NCBI RefSeq assembly: GCF_034087045.1 | Contig: NZ_CP139247.1 | Coordinates: 8,086,001-8,150,000 of the forward strand | Origin: Chitinophaga sancti | Lineage (GTDB): Bacteria > Bacteroidota > Bacteroidia > Chitinophagales > Chitinophagaceae | DNA: 64,000 nucleotides | Direction: 5' to 3' | Shown: positions 7,484-16,472 of the stretch, piece by piece | Numbering within the stretch: position 1 is the first letter of the stretch | Layout: each line of letters opens with the position of its first letter | Notes under the pieces: model-generated | What the model was told of the DNA's origin: nothing | Seen by the model: the letters and a program-made list of their open reading frames with translations, nothing else | Databases searched by the model: none | Made by a program: the position numbers and the translations under genes

Positions 7484-9043
7484 ATGAACTTGAAAAAAAA
7501 GTTAGCACAACTTGGCAAGCAGCCAGACATGATTCTCATTATTACAGACGAACAGCGTGCTACACAGCATTTCCCTCCGGGATGGGAAGAGAAAAATCTT
7601 CCAACGCTGACCTTTCTAAAAAGGAACGGTTTCAGCTTCGACAGAGCTTTCTGTAATACCTGCATGTGTTCTCCCAGCCGTACCACATTATTTACAGGAA
7701 TTTATCCGGCTAAACATAAGGTTTCTCAAACACTCACTATTGGCGGCCCTTTATCTCCTTCGGAACCAACCATCAGTACTTCCTTACCAAACATCATGAA
7801 TGTACTCTGGAATGACGGTTATGATGTACAGTACCGTGGTAAATGGCACATGAGTAAAGGCATTGCCGGTAATGGAGCATCCACGAATTATGATAACCTT
7901 ACATCTGCAGATATTTCTCTATTTGGTGCAATGGGATGGATAGCCCCTGATGCAGGAGAAGATGTAAATCCTTTAAATTTCGGAGGAGGATTTGCCAACC
8001 ATGATGCCAGGTATGTGGCCGAATCCATCAAATATCTGCAGGAGGTGAAAGTGAAAAGAGCTGCAGGTCAGTACAAACCCTATTGCCTGATCGTGTCGCT
8101 GGTGAATCCGCACGACGTGCTGGCTTATCCGAAAACAGCAGGAACCTCCGGATATTATCCTGACGCCTGGTCAACAAGGGAAATTGGATTGCCCGATACT
8201 GTAAACGAACATCTACTGGCTAATAAAAAACCGATGGCGCAGGAACAAATCCTATTGGGCATGGATGCTTCTTTAGGGCCTTTAGCAACAGTAGAACAAA
8301 AGTTAGATTATATAAATTTTTACGGACATCTGTTAACCCTGGTCGATAAAGAGATTGGTAACCTGATCAAAGAACTGTATGCTAAAGATGGGGATGGAAT
8401 AAGCCTGGCTGATACAGCTATCGTGACCTACACCTCAGACCATGGAGAAATGGGACTTGCACATGGAGGACTGCGACAGAAAACCTTTGTAGCTTACGAA
8501 GAAGCATTACGGGTTCCACTGGTTATATCTAATCCTGTTTTATTTTCAGACCACTCCATTCAACAATCTATGGCCCTGGCCACGCTGATTGATATTATGC
8601 CTACGTTTATGGAGATTGCTAATGTATCCAACCCTCCTGCCGGACTTGCAGGCACAAGCTTGTTACCAATTATGCAGGATGGTACACCTGTACAGGATAG
8701 TATATTGTTTACATACGATGATACAAAAGCAGGTTCAAATAGCCAATGGTCTGCGGTAAATGCTGCAAATCGTATCCGATGTATACGTACAGAGAAATGG
8801 AAGTATAGCTATTATTTTGATGCTTCGGGAGCTTATTACAACGAATATGAACTATACGATTTGGTAAACGATCCATCTGAATATACCAACCTTGCCTATG
8901 ATCCTGCATATAAAGAAGTCAGAATGGATCTGGAAACACAGTTGCATAAACTTGAAACAAATAAATTAAGAGTACATACACCTCAACAATCTCAAAGCGT
9001 TGAGGCACCTGAGTTGGATTACATTATAGCGCAATCAAAATAA
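7484..9043 (+). CDS. Sulfatase (formylglycine-dependent arylsulfatase/choline-sulfatase type)
   Basis: 519 residues with the alkaline phosphatase-like sulfatase fold. The formylglycine signature is CSPSRTTLFTG with Cys62 as the residue to be converted; the N-terminal metal site is IITDEQR (residues 19-25). YRGKWHMSKG near 117-126 gives the conserved Lys and His, and YTSDHGEMGLAHGG near 317-330 supplies the second metal pair. It hydrolyses a sulfate ester; the substrate is not evident. No signal peptide is visible, so it appears cytoplasmic, and maturation would need an anaerobic or aerobic sulfatase-maturing enzyme encoded elsewhere. It stands divergent from the sulfur module. A shared physiology is inference, since that module handles reduced sulfur and not sulfate. 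Confidence 0.88.
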   Translation: MNLKKKLAQLGKQPDMILIITDEQRATQHFPPGWEEKNLPTLTFLKRNGFSFDRAFCNTCMCSPSRTTLFTGIYPAKHKVSQTLTIGGPLSPSEPTISTSLPNIMNVLWNDGYDVQYRGKWHMSKGIAGNGASTNYDNLTSADISLFGAMGWIAPDAGEDVNPLNFGGGFANHDARYVAESIKYLQEVKVKRAAGQYKPYCLIVSLVNPHDVLAYPKTAGTSGYYPDAWSTREIGLPDTVNEHLLANKKPMAQEQILLGMDASLGPLATVEQKLDYINFYGHLLTLVDKEIGNLIKELYAKDGDGISLADTAIVTYTSDHGEMGLAHGGLRQKTFVAYEEALRVPLVISNPVLFSDHSIQQSMALATLIDIMPTFMEIANVSNPPAGLAGTSLLPIMQDGTPVQDSILFTYDDTKAGSNSQWSAVNAANRIRCIRTEKWKYSYYFDASGAYYNEYELYDLVNDPSEYTNLAYDPAYKEVRMDLETQLHKLETNKLRVHTPQQSQSVEAPELDYIIAQSK

Positions 9044-9183
9044 TTATTAACCATTGTTTCTGTACAACAGATACTAAGTCGTTAAAAATGAATAATTCAG
9101 AAATAAGTTTAAGTACTAAATTGTCGACTAAAATCAAGTGTCGCACACTAGCTGATTTGTCCGGGTAAAATTGAGAATAATGC

Positions 9184-9403
9184 TTCAAACCCTTTACAGT
9201 AAAGAATTATATCGAATTTACAGGAAGGGGTACTATCCCTGATTCTGAAACAACATTATTTGCACGTCAAACTCAATACAGCAAAGGATTTATGTATAAT
9301 AAGACTTGATATTATCCGGACAACAATAATTATTAACAACGATATTGGTTTTGGGCGTATAAATACTCAACCTGATAAATGAGGCGCTGAGACTATGTAA
9401 ATA
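9184..9403 (+). pseudogene. Coding remnant with frameshift, family unknown
   Basis: One open stretch (9184-9306) reads like protein, with FKPFTVKNYIEFTGRG and TTLFARQTQYSKGFMYN. It ends at TGA 9307-9309 while the +1 frame stays open to TAA 9401-9403 with DIIRTTIIINNDIGFG. No start codon and no recognised family. I interpret it as a frameshifted gene fragment; chance openness is possible. Confidence 0.25.
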
Positions 9404-9525
9404 ATTGAAGTGCAGAAGTTTGGGGGATATAAAGTTACACCCAGTTTTAGATATAAATTACACCTGAAATTACACCTTTTCAACTTGATCCCTAAAGAGG
9501 ATAAAATTTGAAGTTACTACAAACA

Positions 9526-9561
9526 AAAAGTCCTACCAGACTTGCATCTGATAGGACTTTT
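9526..9561. terminator. Terminator-like hairpin
   Basis: AAAAGTCCTACCAGA pairs with TCTGATAGGACTTTT (one mismatch), loop CTTGCA. It lies 8 bases before repeat copy 2, mirroring the hairpin before copy 1. Confidence 0.55.
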
Positions 9562-9568
9562 CCTAAAA

Positions 9569-9658
9569 TGTGACCTCGGTTGGACAATTCTCGAACCGGT
9601 TTTATGAACATCTAAAAGCTCTTTGTGATTTAAAAATACTGATAACCAAATAGATATA
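9569..9658. repeat. 90-bp repeat, copy 2 (partner at 868-957)
   Basis: Gap-free match to 868-957 with 18 mismatches. The shared features are TGTGACC at the start, GACAATTC, CGAACCGGTT and TAGATATA at the end. Together the copies bracket an 8.7-kb block carrying the sulfur module and the sulfatase. Confidence 0.6.
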
Positions 9659-10018
9659 ATTAATTTTAGAGATAAATTTATAATTTGGGCTTGTTCCAAG
9701 GCACCAAAATCCCTGCCAGCGATCCTGATCCGGATTGCGAAAATAGATTACAGGCCTCAGGCCATGTCCGCCATCATCTGCTCTATGTAAAATGTTTTCA
9801 CTATGATCATATTAACTATGGATTTGGGATAATAAATCATCGTTGAAATAAAGCCAGAGACATAATCGCTCATACTGAGTTCCAATATATCATCCAGGCG
9901 ATCTAATTGTTAAACATAATATAAATGATAAAACCTGATTATTGACTACAAAAAAAGTAGATATGGCTACATTCCTTTACCTTTTATCGGGGACCTTTGC
10001 ATGTATAAAATGGAAGGC

Positions 10019-10909
10019 ATGAAGATAGTAGTAACCGGCTCATTAGGGCACATCAGCAAACCTTTAACACAAGCATTAGTACAACAAGGACATTACGTTA
10101 CCGTAATTAGCAGTAACATCGGGAAACAAAAATGCATTTAATCTTTAGGAGCTACCTGCGCCATCGGCGCGATTCAGGATGTCAACTTTCTTATTAAAAC
10201 TTTTACAGGGGCGGACGCAGTATATTTAATGGAACCACCGGGTAATTATTTCGAACAAAATCCAAATCCGAAGTCATCATGGCTACACATAGCAAACTGT
10301 TATGTAGATTCCATATTAAAATCTCAAATAACCAAAGTTATACACCTGAGCAGCGTAGGTGCGCATACTACGGAAGGGGTCGGAATGCTGGAAGCACATT
10401 GCAAAGTTGAGCATATTTTGAAAGGTTTACCAGAAAGTATTGCAATCAAATTTATGCGCCCGGTCGGTTTTTACTACAATATGTTCGGTTTTATACCTGC
10501 TATAAAATCACATGGCTCTATTATTCAAAACTATGGTGGTGATCAAAAAGAACCTTGGGTTTCTCCTTTGGATATTGCAGCCGTAATTGCCGAAGAGTTT
10601 GAGAAACCCTTTAATGAAAGAACCGTACGATACATTGCAAGTGATGAAATTTCCCCTAATGATGTAGCAAAGGTCTTGGGTGAAGCTATCGGATTGCCGA
10701 ATTTAAAATGGATTTCAATTTCAGATGAACAATACCTGAATGGACTATTGGAAGCAGGAGTGAATCCTAATACAGCCAGGGGTTTGGCAGCCATGAATGC
10801 AGGCAGATTAAACAATTTGTATGATGATTATAACAGGAATAAACCTTCGTTAGGGAAAGTAAAAATGAAAGATTTTGCTAAGGATTTTGCCACGGTTTAT
10901 AATCAGTAA
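10019..10909 (+). pseudogene. NmrA/NAD(P)-binding family gene broken by an in-frame stop
   Basis: A 297-codon frame from ATG 10019 (or in-frame ATGs at 10001 or 10010) to TAA 10907-10909 has the full NmrA-like layout: an N-terminal Rossmann motif (MKIVVTGSLGHISKPL), AVYLMEPPGNYF near 66-77, HLSSVGAHT, and WVSPLDIAAVIAEEF near 178-192. It is cut by TAA at 10139-10141 (codon 41), between KQKCI and SLGATCAIGAI. An ORF restarting at 10229 lacks the nucleotide-binding loop and is probably inactive. The rest of the frame shows no further damage, so the lesion is recent, or is a read error. The intact SDR gene follows 44 bases later. Confidence 0.75.
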
Positions 10910-10953
10910 TAAAGCTTCAGAACATCAATTCATTTATCACTACAAATATCAAC

Positions 10954-11790
10954 ATGAAAATTAAGCATAATAAAACCTGGTTTATAACGGGAGCGTCAAA
11001 AGGAATGGGGTTGGCCCTTACAAAATATCTACTTCAGAATGGATATAATGTTGCCGCAACATCGCGTAATACTAAAGATATCGTGGATCTATTTGGTAAA
11101 AATGAAAAATTCTTACCATTAAATGTTGACATAACGGCTGAAAAAGAAGTCAAAAAAGCAATTGAAAAGACTTTTAATACTTTTGGTTCTATTGATGTTA
11201 TCGTCAACAACGCTGGTTACGGATTAGTTGGAGCGTTGGAAGAACTGACAGACTTAGAAATTAGACAAACTATTGATGTCAATTTATTTGGAACTATAAA
11301 CGTTATCAGAGCATCTATGCCCTACCTGCGCAAACAAAAATACGGCCATGTTATAAATGTATCCTCTATTGCCGGATATAATGGTGCTGCACTTTCTGGA
11401 AGTTATGATGCGGCAAAGTTTGCTGTTATTGGTTTAAGCGAATCCCTTCATAGCGAAGTGAAGGACTTTGGAATTAATGTGACTGTTGCAATTCCTGGCT
11501 TATTCAGGACTAATTTTATGAATGATAGCTCCCTTCAAATAACTGCGAACTTGATAGAAGACTATAAATCAGAAGCGCAAATTAAAATGTGGCAGCAATA
11601 TAGCGGCCATCAACCAGGAGACCCTTCAAAGCTGGCTATGGTTTTGAAAGATATCACAGAAATGGATGAGCCCCCATTACACCTTCTATTGGGCAGCGAT
11701 GCATTTCAGATAGCAACAGCAAAAATGAAGGCTAATCTTGAAACGTTTGAGCATTATAAAACCCTTTCCGTTTCTACAAATTTTGACTGA
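10954..11790 (+). CDS. Short-chain dehydrogenase/reductase (classical SDR)
   Basis: 278 residues with the classical SDR set: TGASKGMG cofactor loop (residues 10-17), NNAG near 86-89, catalytic Ser in NVSSIAGYNG near 131-140, and the YxxxK pair in SGSYDAAKFAV. TSRN after the second strand suggests NADP(H) preference. It reduces or oxidises a carbonyl/alcohol of unknown identity. It follows the broken NmrA-like gene and precedes an AraC regulator by 17 bases, an arrangement common for Bacteroidota SDR genes controlled by their neighbour. Cytoplasmic. Confidence 0.9.
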   Translation: MKIKHNKTWFITGASKGMGLALTKYLLQNGYNVAATSRNTKDIVDLFGKNEKFLPLNVDITAEKEVKKAIEKTFNTFGSIDVIVNNAGYGLVGALEELTDLEIRQTIDVNLFGTINVIRASMPYLRKQKYGHVINVSSIAGYNGAALSGSYDAAKFAVIGLSESLHSEVKDFGINVTVAIPGLFRTNFMNDSSLQITANLIEDYKSEAQIKMWQQYSGHQPGDPSKLAMVLKDITEMDEPPLHLLLGSDAFQIATAKMKANLETFEHYKTLSVSTNFD

Positions 11791-11807
11791 TTTTAAATAT
11801 ACGCAAA

Positions 11808-12728
11808 ATGGCAGGTAAGGAATTGATCAGGATAAAAACGATCAGCGAGTTTCACAGGCTTAGAGGCTTGCCTAAACCCTCACACCCGTTGATTAGTGTC
11901 GTTGATTATGCAGCTATTAACCTCTCAACCGAATATAACGGGACCAGCTGGACTTTTGATTTTTACTCCATCGCCGTTAAAAGAGGACTTAACGGAAAAA
12001 TGAAATACGGGCAACAGGAATATGATTTCGATGAAGGTGTAATGTTTATGATGTCGCCACATCAGTTACTAGGAATTGAAATAACGGTCGATCATAACAT
12101 AGAGCATTCGGGTTGGTTATTACTTATTCACCCGGATTTTTTCCGGAATACATCCTTAGCAAAAAACATCCATAAATATGAATTCTTTGATTATACCGCT
12201 AACGAAGCATTGTTTCTTTCCGGTAGAGAAGAGTCTATTTTAAACAACATCATACAAAATATTCAACAGGAATACCATACCAATATTGATAAGTTTAGCC
12301 AGGACATCATTATTTCACAGATTGAAACATTGTTGAATTATACTGAACGTTTTTATCAACGCCAATTTATAACGCGGAAAATTGTCAATCACAAAATTCT
12401 TGATCAGTTAGAAACGTTACTCAATCAGTATTTTTCAGGGGAAGATTTAACCAATACAACAGTTCCCACCGTGCAATACGTTTCAAATGCACTGAATATT
12501 TCACAAAGCTATCTAAGCGGTTTACTCAAAGTCTTAACCGGGAAAAGTACTCAACAACATATTCACGATAAGCTGATTGAAAAAGCGAAGGAAAAATTAT
12601 CCACTTCAACGCTAACAGTAAGTGAAATTGCTTATGCACTGGGATTTGAACATCCCCAATCATTCAGCAAATTGTTTAAAAGCAAGACGAATAAAACACC
12701 CTTAGAATTTCGTGCCTCGTTTAATTGA
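11808..12728 (+). CDS. AraC-family transcriptional regulator
   Basis: 306 residues. The N-terminal two thirds resemble the cupin-like effector domain of the family (WTFDFYSIAVKRGLNG near 41-56, GVMFMMSPHQLLGIE near 77-91). The C-terminal 100 residues hold two helix-turn-helix units: QYVSNALNISQSYLSGLLK, then LTVSEIAYALGFEHPQSFSK with the conserved FSKLFKSKTNKTPLEFR end. It probably controls the SDR/NmrA pair just upstream, whose stop it follows by 17 bases. The effector is unknown. Confidence 0.88.
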   Translation: MAGKELIRIKTISEFHRLRGLPKPSHPLISVVDYAAINLSTEYNGTSWTFDFYSIAVKRGLNGKMKYGQQEYDFDEGVMFMMSPHQLLGIEITVDHNIEHSGWLLLIHPDFFRNTSLAKNIHKYEFFDYTANEALFLSGREESILNNIIQNIQQEYHTNIDKFSQDIIISQIETLLNYTERFYQRQFITRKIVNHKILDQLETLLNQYFSGEDLTNTTVPTVQYVSNALNISQSYLSGLLKVLTGKSTQQHIHDKLIEKAKEKLSTSTLTVSEIAYALGFEHPQSFSKLFKSKTNKTPLEFRASFN

Positions 12729-12850
12729 TTGTATTGATTATCACGAAATAACTCCACTTCTTGCTTGATGATAGGATAGCGTCGAATCAGGAAAAGAATA
12801 GCGTTGCGGTCTATTTGGATAAAGTCGGATGTATCTGTCCATTTGAGAAT
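12729..12850 (-). pseudogene. Possible coding remnant on the minus strand
   Basis: Read on the minus strand, this stretch is open without a start codon and gives KWTDTSDFIQIDRNAILFL and YPIIKQEVELFRDNQYNQ, which has the composition of a helical protein. It runs into the AraC gene's 3' end in antisense. I do not recognise the family; it may be the tail of a lost gene. Confidence 0.25.
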
Positions 12851-12970
12851 TTACCATGACATTTAAATGATATACTCCAGTTAAAAAACATGTTGGTATT
12901 CGCCCCCTCAATGCATCAATTTAAACACTTTGTAGGCTTTTCAGTCAGGGAGGAACAACTATCGAACCAA

Positions 12971-13005
12971 AAAAGCCTTCAAAATCAATGACTTTGAAGG
13001 CTTTT
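12971..13005 (-). terminator. Terminator of tRNA-Lys
   Basis: AAAAGCCTTCAAA pairs perfectly (13 bp) with TTTGAAGGCTTTT across a 9-base loop, beginning 10 bases after the tRNA 3' end in the tRNA's direction. The symmetric A/T flanks also let it end transcripts from the AraC side. Confidence 0.7.
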
Positions 13006-13014
13006 ATCTTGTTG

Positions 13015-13087
13015 TGACCCCGCTCGGGCTCGAACCGAGGACCCAAAGATTAAGAGTCTTTTGCTCTACCAACTGAGCTACGGAGTC
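13015..13087 (-). tRNA. tRNA-Lys (anticodon CUU)
   Basis: 73 nt without encoded CCA. The acceptor stem GACTCCG pairs with CGGGGTC (one G-U), discriminator A. D arm GCTCAGTTGGTAGAGC; anticodon stem AAAGA/TCTTT around CTCTTAA, giving CUU; T arm CTCGG-TTCGAGC-CCGAG. All arms fold cleanly, so the gene is intact. A -7 element lies upstream and a terminator downstream. Confidence 0.93.
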
Positions 13088-13122
13088 ATCTCTTATCCCC
13101 ACATATCGTGTGGTTGGGGTTG

Positions 13123-13130
13123 CAAAACTA
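13123..13130 (-). promoter_or_regulatory. Putative -7 element for tRNA-Lys
   Basis: On the minus strand TAGTTTTG matches the Bacteroidota -7 consensus TAnnTTTG, 36 bases before the tRNA 5' end. No clear -33 TTTG was found. Confidence 0.45.
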
Positions 13131-13225
13131 CAACCTTTATTAATATTTCACAAAAATAATTTAACTTAAATTTCTTTAATTTTTGAAAAACTCCGGATAT
13201 ACCCCCGGTTAAAATATACTCAGTT

Positions 13226-14401
13226 ATGGAAACAGCATACATTGTAGCCGGATATAGAACCGCTGTGGGAAAGGCTAAACGTGGCGGATTCCGCTTCTAT
13301 CGCCCCGACGATCTCGCCGTAGATGTCATAACAGGTTTGTTAAAAAGCGTTCCCCAGCTTGACCCAAAGCGCGTCGATGACCTTATTGTAGGGAATGCAG
13401 TCCCCGAAGCTGAACAAGGTCTCCAGATAGGCAGAATGATCTCCGTCAGAGCTCTCGGCATCGAAGTACCCGGTGTAACCGTAAACAGATACTGCGCCTC
13501 CGGCCTTGAAACTATCGCCATCGCTACCGCCAAAATTCAATCTGGTATGGCCCACTGCATCATCGCCGGTGGCACCGAAAGTATGAGCCTGGTACCCGTA
13601 GCCGGCTGGAAAACAGTGCCGAATTTCAAAGTCGCCAGCACCACACCCGAATACTACCTCGGCATGGGCCTCACCGCCGAAGCCGTGGCCAAAGAATACA
13701 ACGTCTCCCGCGAAGATCAGGACCTCTTTGCCCTCAACTCTCATCAAAAAGCCATCAAAGCTATACAGAACGGCTACTTCAAAGAAGGGATCCTCCCCAT
13801 TAACATCGATGAAGTATACGTTGATGAAAAAGGTCGCAAACAACAACGCTCCTACACCGTCGATACCGACGAAGGTCCTCGTGCCGATACATCTGCCGAA
13901 GCCCTCGCCAAACTCAAACCCGTTTTTGCCGCTGGTGGCAGTGTCACTGCCGGTAACTCCTCTCAGACCTCCGACGGCGCCGCCTTCGTAATCGTCATGA
14001 GCGAAACCATGGTCAAAGAACTGGGATTGACTCCCATCGGTCGCCTCGTGGGTTGCGCTTCCGCAGGTGTACACCCACGCATTATGGGCATCGGCCCCGT
14101 TGCTGCCATTCCAAAAGTTTTGCAACAAACAAGAAAGACACTGAACGATATCAACCTCGTTGAACTGAATGAAGCTTTTGCCTCTCAATCTGTAGCCGTG
14201 ATACGTGAACTCGGCATCGACCCCGATATCGTTAATATCAATGGCGGCGCCATCGCCCTGGGACATCCCCTTGGCTGTACCGGCGCCAAACTTACTGTTC
14301 AAATCCTCAGTGACCTGAAACGACTCAATCAAAAATATGGCATCGTCACCGCCTGCGTAGGTGGTGGCCAGGGCATAGCCGGGGTCATCGAAAGATTATA
14401 A
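13226..14401 (+). CDS. Acetyl-CoA C-acyltransferase (thiolase)
   Basis: 391 residues, the standard length of a degradative thiolase. The acylated nucleophile is Cys90 in [12 protein letters not shown]; His347 lies in [17 protein letters not shown], and the general acid Cys377 in [11 protein letters not shown]. It cleaves 3-ketoacyl-CoA to acetyl-CoA plus a shortened acyl-CoA, or runs in reverse. No hydratase/dehydrogenase gene is adjacent, so its pathway (fatty acid beta-oxidation is usual) is inferred from family. Codon use is strongly C/G-ending compared with the accessory genes before it, a sign of high expression and core status. A hairpin terminator follows. Confidence 0.93.
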   Translation: METAYIVAGYRTAVGKAKRGGFRFYRPDDLAVDVITGLLKSVPQLDPKRVDDLIVGNAVPEAEQGLQIGRMISVRALGIEVPGVTVNRYCASGLETIAIATAKIQSGMAHCIIAGGTESMSLVPVAGWKTVPNFKVASTTPEYYLGMGLTAEAVAKEYNVSREDQDLFALNSHQKAIKAIQNGYFKEGILPINIDEVYVDEKGRKQQRSYTVDTDEGPRADTSAEALAKLKPVFAAGGSVTAGNSSQTSDGAAFVIVMSETMVKELGLTPIGRLVGCASAGVHPRIMGIGPVAAIPKVLQQTRKTLNDINLVELNEAFASQSVAVIRELGIDPDIVNINGGAIALGHPLGCTGAKLTVQILSDLKRLNQKYGIVTACVGGGQGIAGVIERL

Positions 14402-14451
14402 AAAGCTTATAAAAATCAATCTCAAAACCCGCATCGAAAAATTATAAAAAA

Positions 14452-14485
14452 GGGAAATGCCTCCTGAATCAAGGAGGTATTTCTC
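14452..14485 (+). terminator. Terminator after the thiolase gene
   Basis: GGGAAATGCCTCC pairs with GGAGGTATTTCTC around an 8-base loop, followed by a T-rich tract, 50 bases after the stop codon. Confidence 0.75.
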
Positions 14486-14642
14486 TTTTTACATCTATAC
14501 CCCAAAACCAATAAAAAATTGATTCTCAATCCCATTAACTATATTTCTTCTATATTTCCCCCATACTCTTCCCCCCGCAATACCTTCCTCCCTACTTTTA
14601 CGTTTTAAGAATACTCAATCAATAACCATTTAACAAATCTCC

Positions 14643-16226
14643 ATGAAACCACTTACCTGGCTCTGTTGCTGTGCCCTATTACTATTCGCATGTAATAAAC
14701 AACAGGAAGCCAAATTGTCTTTAAACAATGCAACTATAGCTGCCACCACCGTCAGCAAAACCACTAGCAAAAAGATCTTTATCCACTACATGCCCTGGTT
14801 CGAAACACCCGAATCCAAAGGCTCCTGGGGATACCACTGGAAAATGAACACCCAAAACCCGGACATCATCACCAATGGCAAAAGACAAATTGCTACTTAC
14901 TATTACCCTAAAACCGGTCCTTATTATTCCAGCGATCCGGCCATCATTGAGTACCAACTCCTCCTCATGAAATACGCCGGTGCCGATGGCGTTTTCATCG
15001 ACTGGCCAGGTACCAGAACGCTCTACGACTACCCTGACAACCTCGCCAATTCCAATGCCCTCATCAACAAACTGAATGCTGTCGGTCTGCAATTCGGTAT
15101 CGTCGAAGAAGACAGAAACTGGGATGCCGGCAATACCTCCGGTGCCCACGGCGATTTTGTCTACATGCAGAACAACTACTTCAACCAATCCAATTACCTC
15201 ACTACCAATGGTAGCCCGGTCGTGCTCAACTTCGGTCCCATCACCTTTCATCAATCCTCCCAATGGGATGCCATCCTAAATGGCATCAACCCGAAACCCA
15301 AAGTAATCCCACTCTTTGGCTTTACGTCCGAAGTCGGCTCCAACAATGCTGGTGGTGAATTTCCCTGGATCTACCAGGATCATCCCACTGTTGTGAATAA
15401 CTACTATGCCCAGGCTGCGAATTTTGCACTCTCTGTAGGAGTAGTCTATCCTGGCTTCAATACGTTCTATGCCGCCGGTGGTGCCGATGGCCCTACCTGG
15501 CAGATCGCCTATAATGGTACCAGCACCTTCTCTACCATGTTGGATAAAGCCCTTGCCTCTTCTGTGAGCATTATTCAATTTGCTACCTGGAATGACTATG
15601 GTGAAGGTACTATGATCGAACCTACTGAAGAATTCGGCTACTCTTTCCTCACTACCATGCAAACAAAACTGGGCGTACCATATGGCCAGCATGAACTGGA
15701 AGTTATTTATCAATTGTACCAGGCACGCAAATCTTATGCTGGCAACACCACCATTCAGGCGCAACTGGATCAGGTATTCACCTATCTCGCCAATCAACAG
15801 GTGGCACAAGCCGAAACTTTGCTCAATAACCTTGGTGGTAACAATAACACCACCGGTGTGTATATCAGAAACAAATGGCTGAGCACCTACCTCTATGAAG
15901 ATAATGGTCAGGTGAAATACAGCTCTTCCAACTCCGGTAACCAATATAAATGGGTACAGGAAACGGTGAATGGACACATCCGTTTCAAAAACCTTTCTAC
16001 AGGTCACTACCTGAATATTGAACACCTCTATGCTTATGTGGAAAGTACTGATGTACCCAATACTTACTACAGCAGCTACTGGGTGCTGGAAAGTTATAAT
16101 GGATATACCAGGTTGAAAAATGAATGGCAAAGCACTTATTTAAATCTTGAAAATCAAAGCGGATTAGCCCAGTGCACAACAGTGCCGAACTATTTTGAAA
16201 GTAGCCAATGGACGCTCCAACAATAA
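14643..16226 (+). CDS. GH99/GH71-like lipoprotein glycosidase with beta-trefoil-like tail
   Basis: 527 residues. The signal peptide ends in a lipobox (LLLFAC, Cys17). Residues 45-395 form a TIM-barrel-like domain starting KKIFIHYMPWFETP and including GADGVFIDWPGTR, as in GH99 and GH71-type proteins. The catalytic region TWNDYGEGTMIEP corresponds to the GH99 NExxEG motif, where the first glutamate is replaced by Asp318 and the second is kept (Glu321). Residues about 405-527 contain three repeats with a W-L-S-T-Y-L pattern (RNKWLSTYLYE, STGHYLNIE, NEWQSTYLNLE), like a ricin-type or other beta-trefoil carbohydrate-binding module. Predicted role is surface cleavage of a mannan-like or other glycan. 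It stands alone between terminators. Confidence 0.78.
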   Translation: MKPLTWLCCCALLLFACNKQQEAKLSLNNATIAATTVSKTTSKKIFIHYMPWFETPESKGSWGYHWKMNTQNPDIITNGKRQIATYYYPKTGPYYSSDPAIIEYQLLLMKYAGADGVFIDWPGTRTLYDYPDNLANSNALINKLNAVGLQFGIVEEDRNWDAGNTSGAHGDFVYMQNNYFNQSNYLTTNGSPVVLNFGPITFHQSSQWDAILNGINPKPKVIPLFGFTSEVGSNNAGGEFPWIYQDHPTVVNNYYAQAANFALSVGVVYPGFNTFYAAGGADGPTWQIAYNGTSTFSTMLDKALASSVSIIQFATWNDYGEGTMIEPTEEFGYSFLTTMQTKLGVPYGQHELEVIYQLYQARKSYAGNTTIQAQLDQVFTYLANQQVAQAETLLNNLGGNNNTTGVYIRNKWLSTYLYEDNGQVKYSSSNSGNQYKWVQETVNGHIRFKNLSTGHYLNIEHLYAYVESTDVPNTYYSSYWVLESYNGYTRLKNEWQSTYLNLENQSGLAQCTTVPNYFESSQWTLQQ

Positions 16227-16244
16227 AACAATAAATACTTTACC

Positions 16245-16290
16245 GGCCCTTTTCAAAACGCTGCCCCAAAGCAGAAATTTGAAAAGGGCC
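16245..16290 (+). terminator. Hairpin after the GH99-like gene
   Basis: GGCCCTTTTCAAA pairs perfectly with TTTGAAAAGGGCC (13 bp), with a small inner CTGC/GCAG stem. Starts 18 bases past the stop codon. Confidence 0.65.
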
Positions 16291-16417
16291 ATTATGAACG
16301 TCAATTTTTCTATACAACAAACATGTGGTATCGCTGCGGCTTTTGCCGGCATGATAGTGGTGCAGAAAACAAAGACAAGTGCTTAAGGGACGACCTATCT
16401 CCATTAAGTACCCAAAT

Positions 16418-16457
16418 AAAAGGAGGCCGTATCATCAATGAGATACGGCCTCCTTTT
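16418..16457. terminator. Bidirectional terminator with GAGGCCGTATC stem
   Basis: AAAAGGAGGCCGTATC pairs with GATACGGCCTCCTTTT around ATCAATGA-type loop bases, flanked by A and T runs, between convergent genes. Its 11-base stem core recurs at 44540-44569. Confidence 0.75.
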
Positions 16458-16472
16458 TGTTAGCAGAAAAAA

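Larger units (their letters stand above)
9044..10000. other. Long degraded intergenic region
   Basis: Nearly 1 kb without an intact gene. It holds coding-like fragments at 9184-9403, a terminator-like hairpin at 9526-9561 and repeat copy 2 at 9569-9658. From about 9660 to 10000 I see no feature. The mix of broken frames and repeats suggests past insertions and deletions. Confidence 0.5.

Noticed and set aside
13340..14332. 330-residue open frame antisense to the thiolase gene
   Set aside because: It mirrors the C/G-ending codon use of the thiolase, is full of Gly/Asp/Phe repeats without a domain, and the thiolase has all its catalytic residues.
15276..16130. 284-residue open frame antisense to the GH99-like gene
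   Set aside because: No signal, domain or start context; the plus-strand gene is clearly coding.
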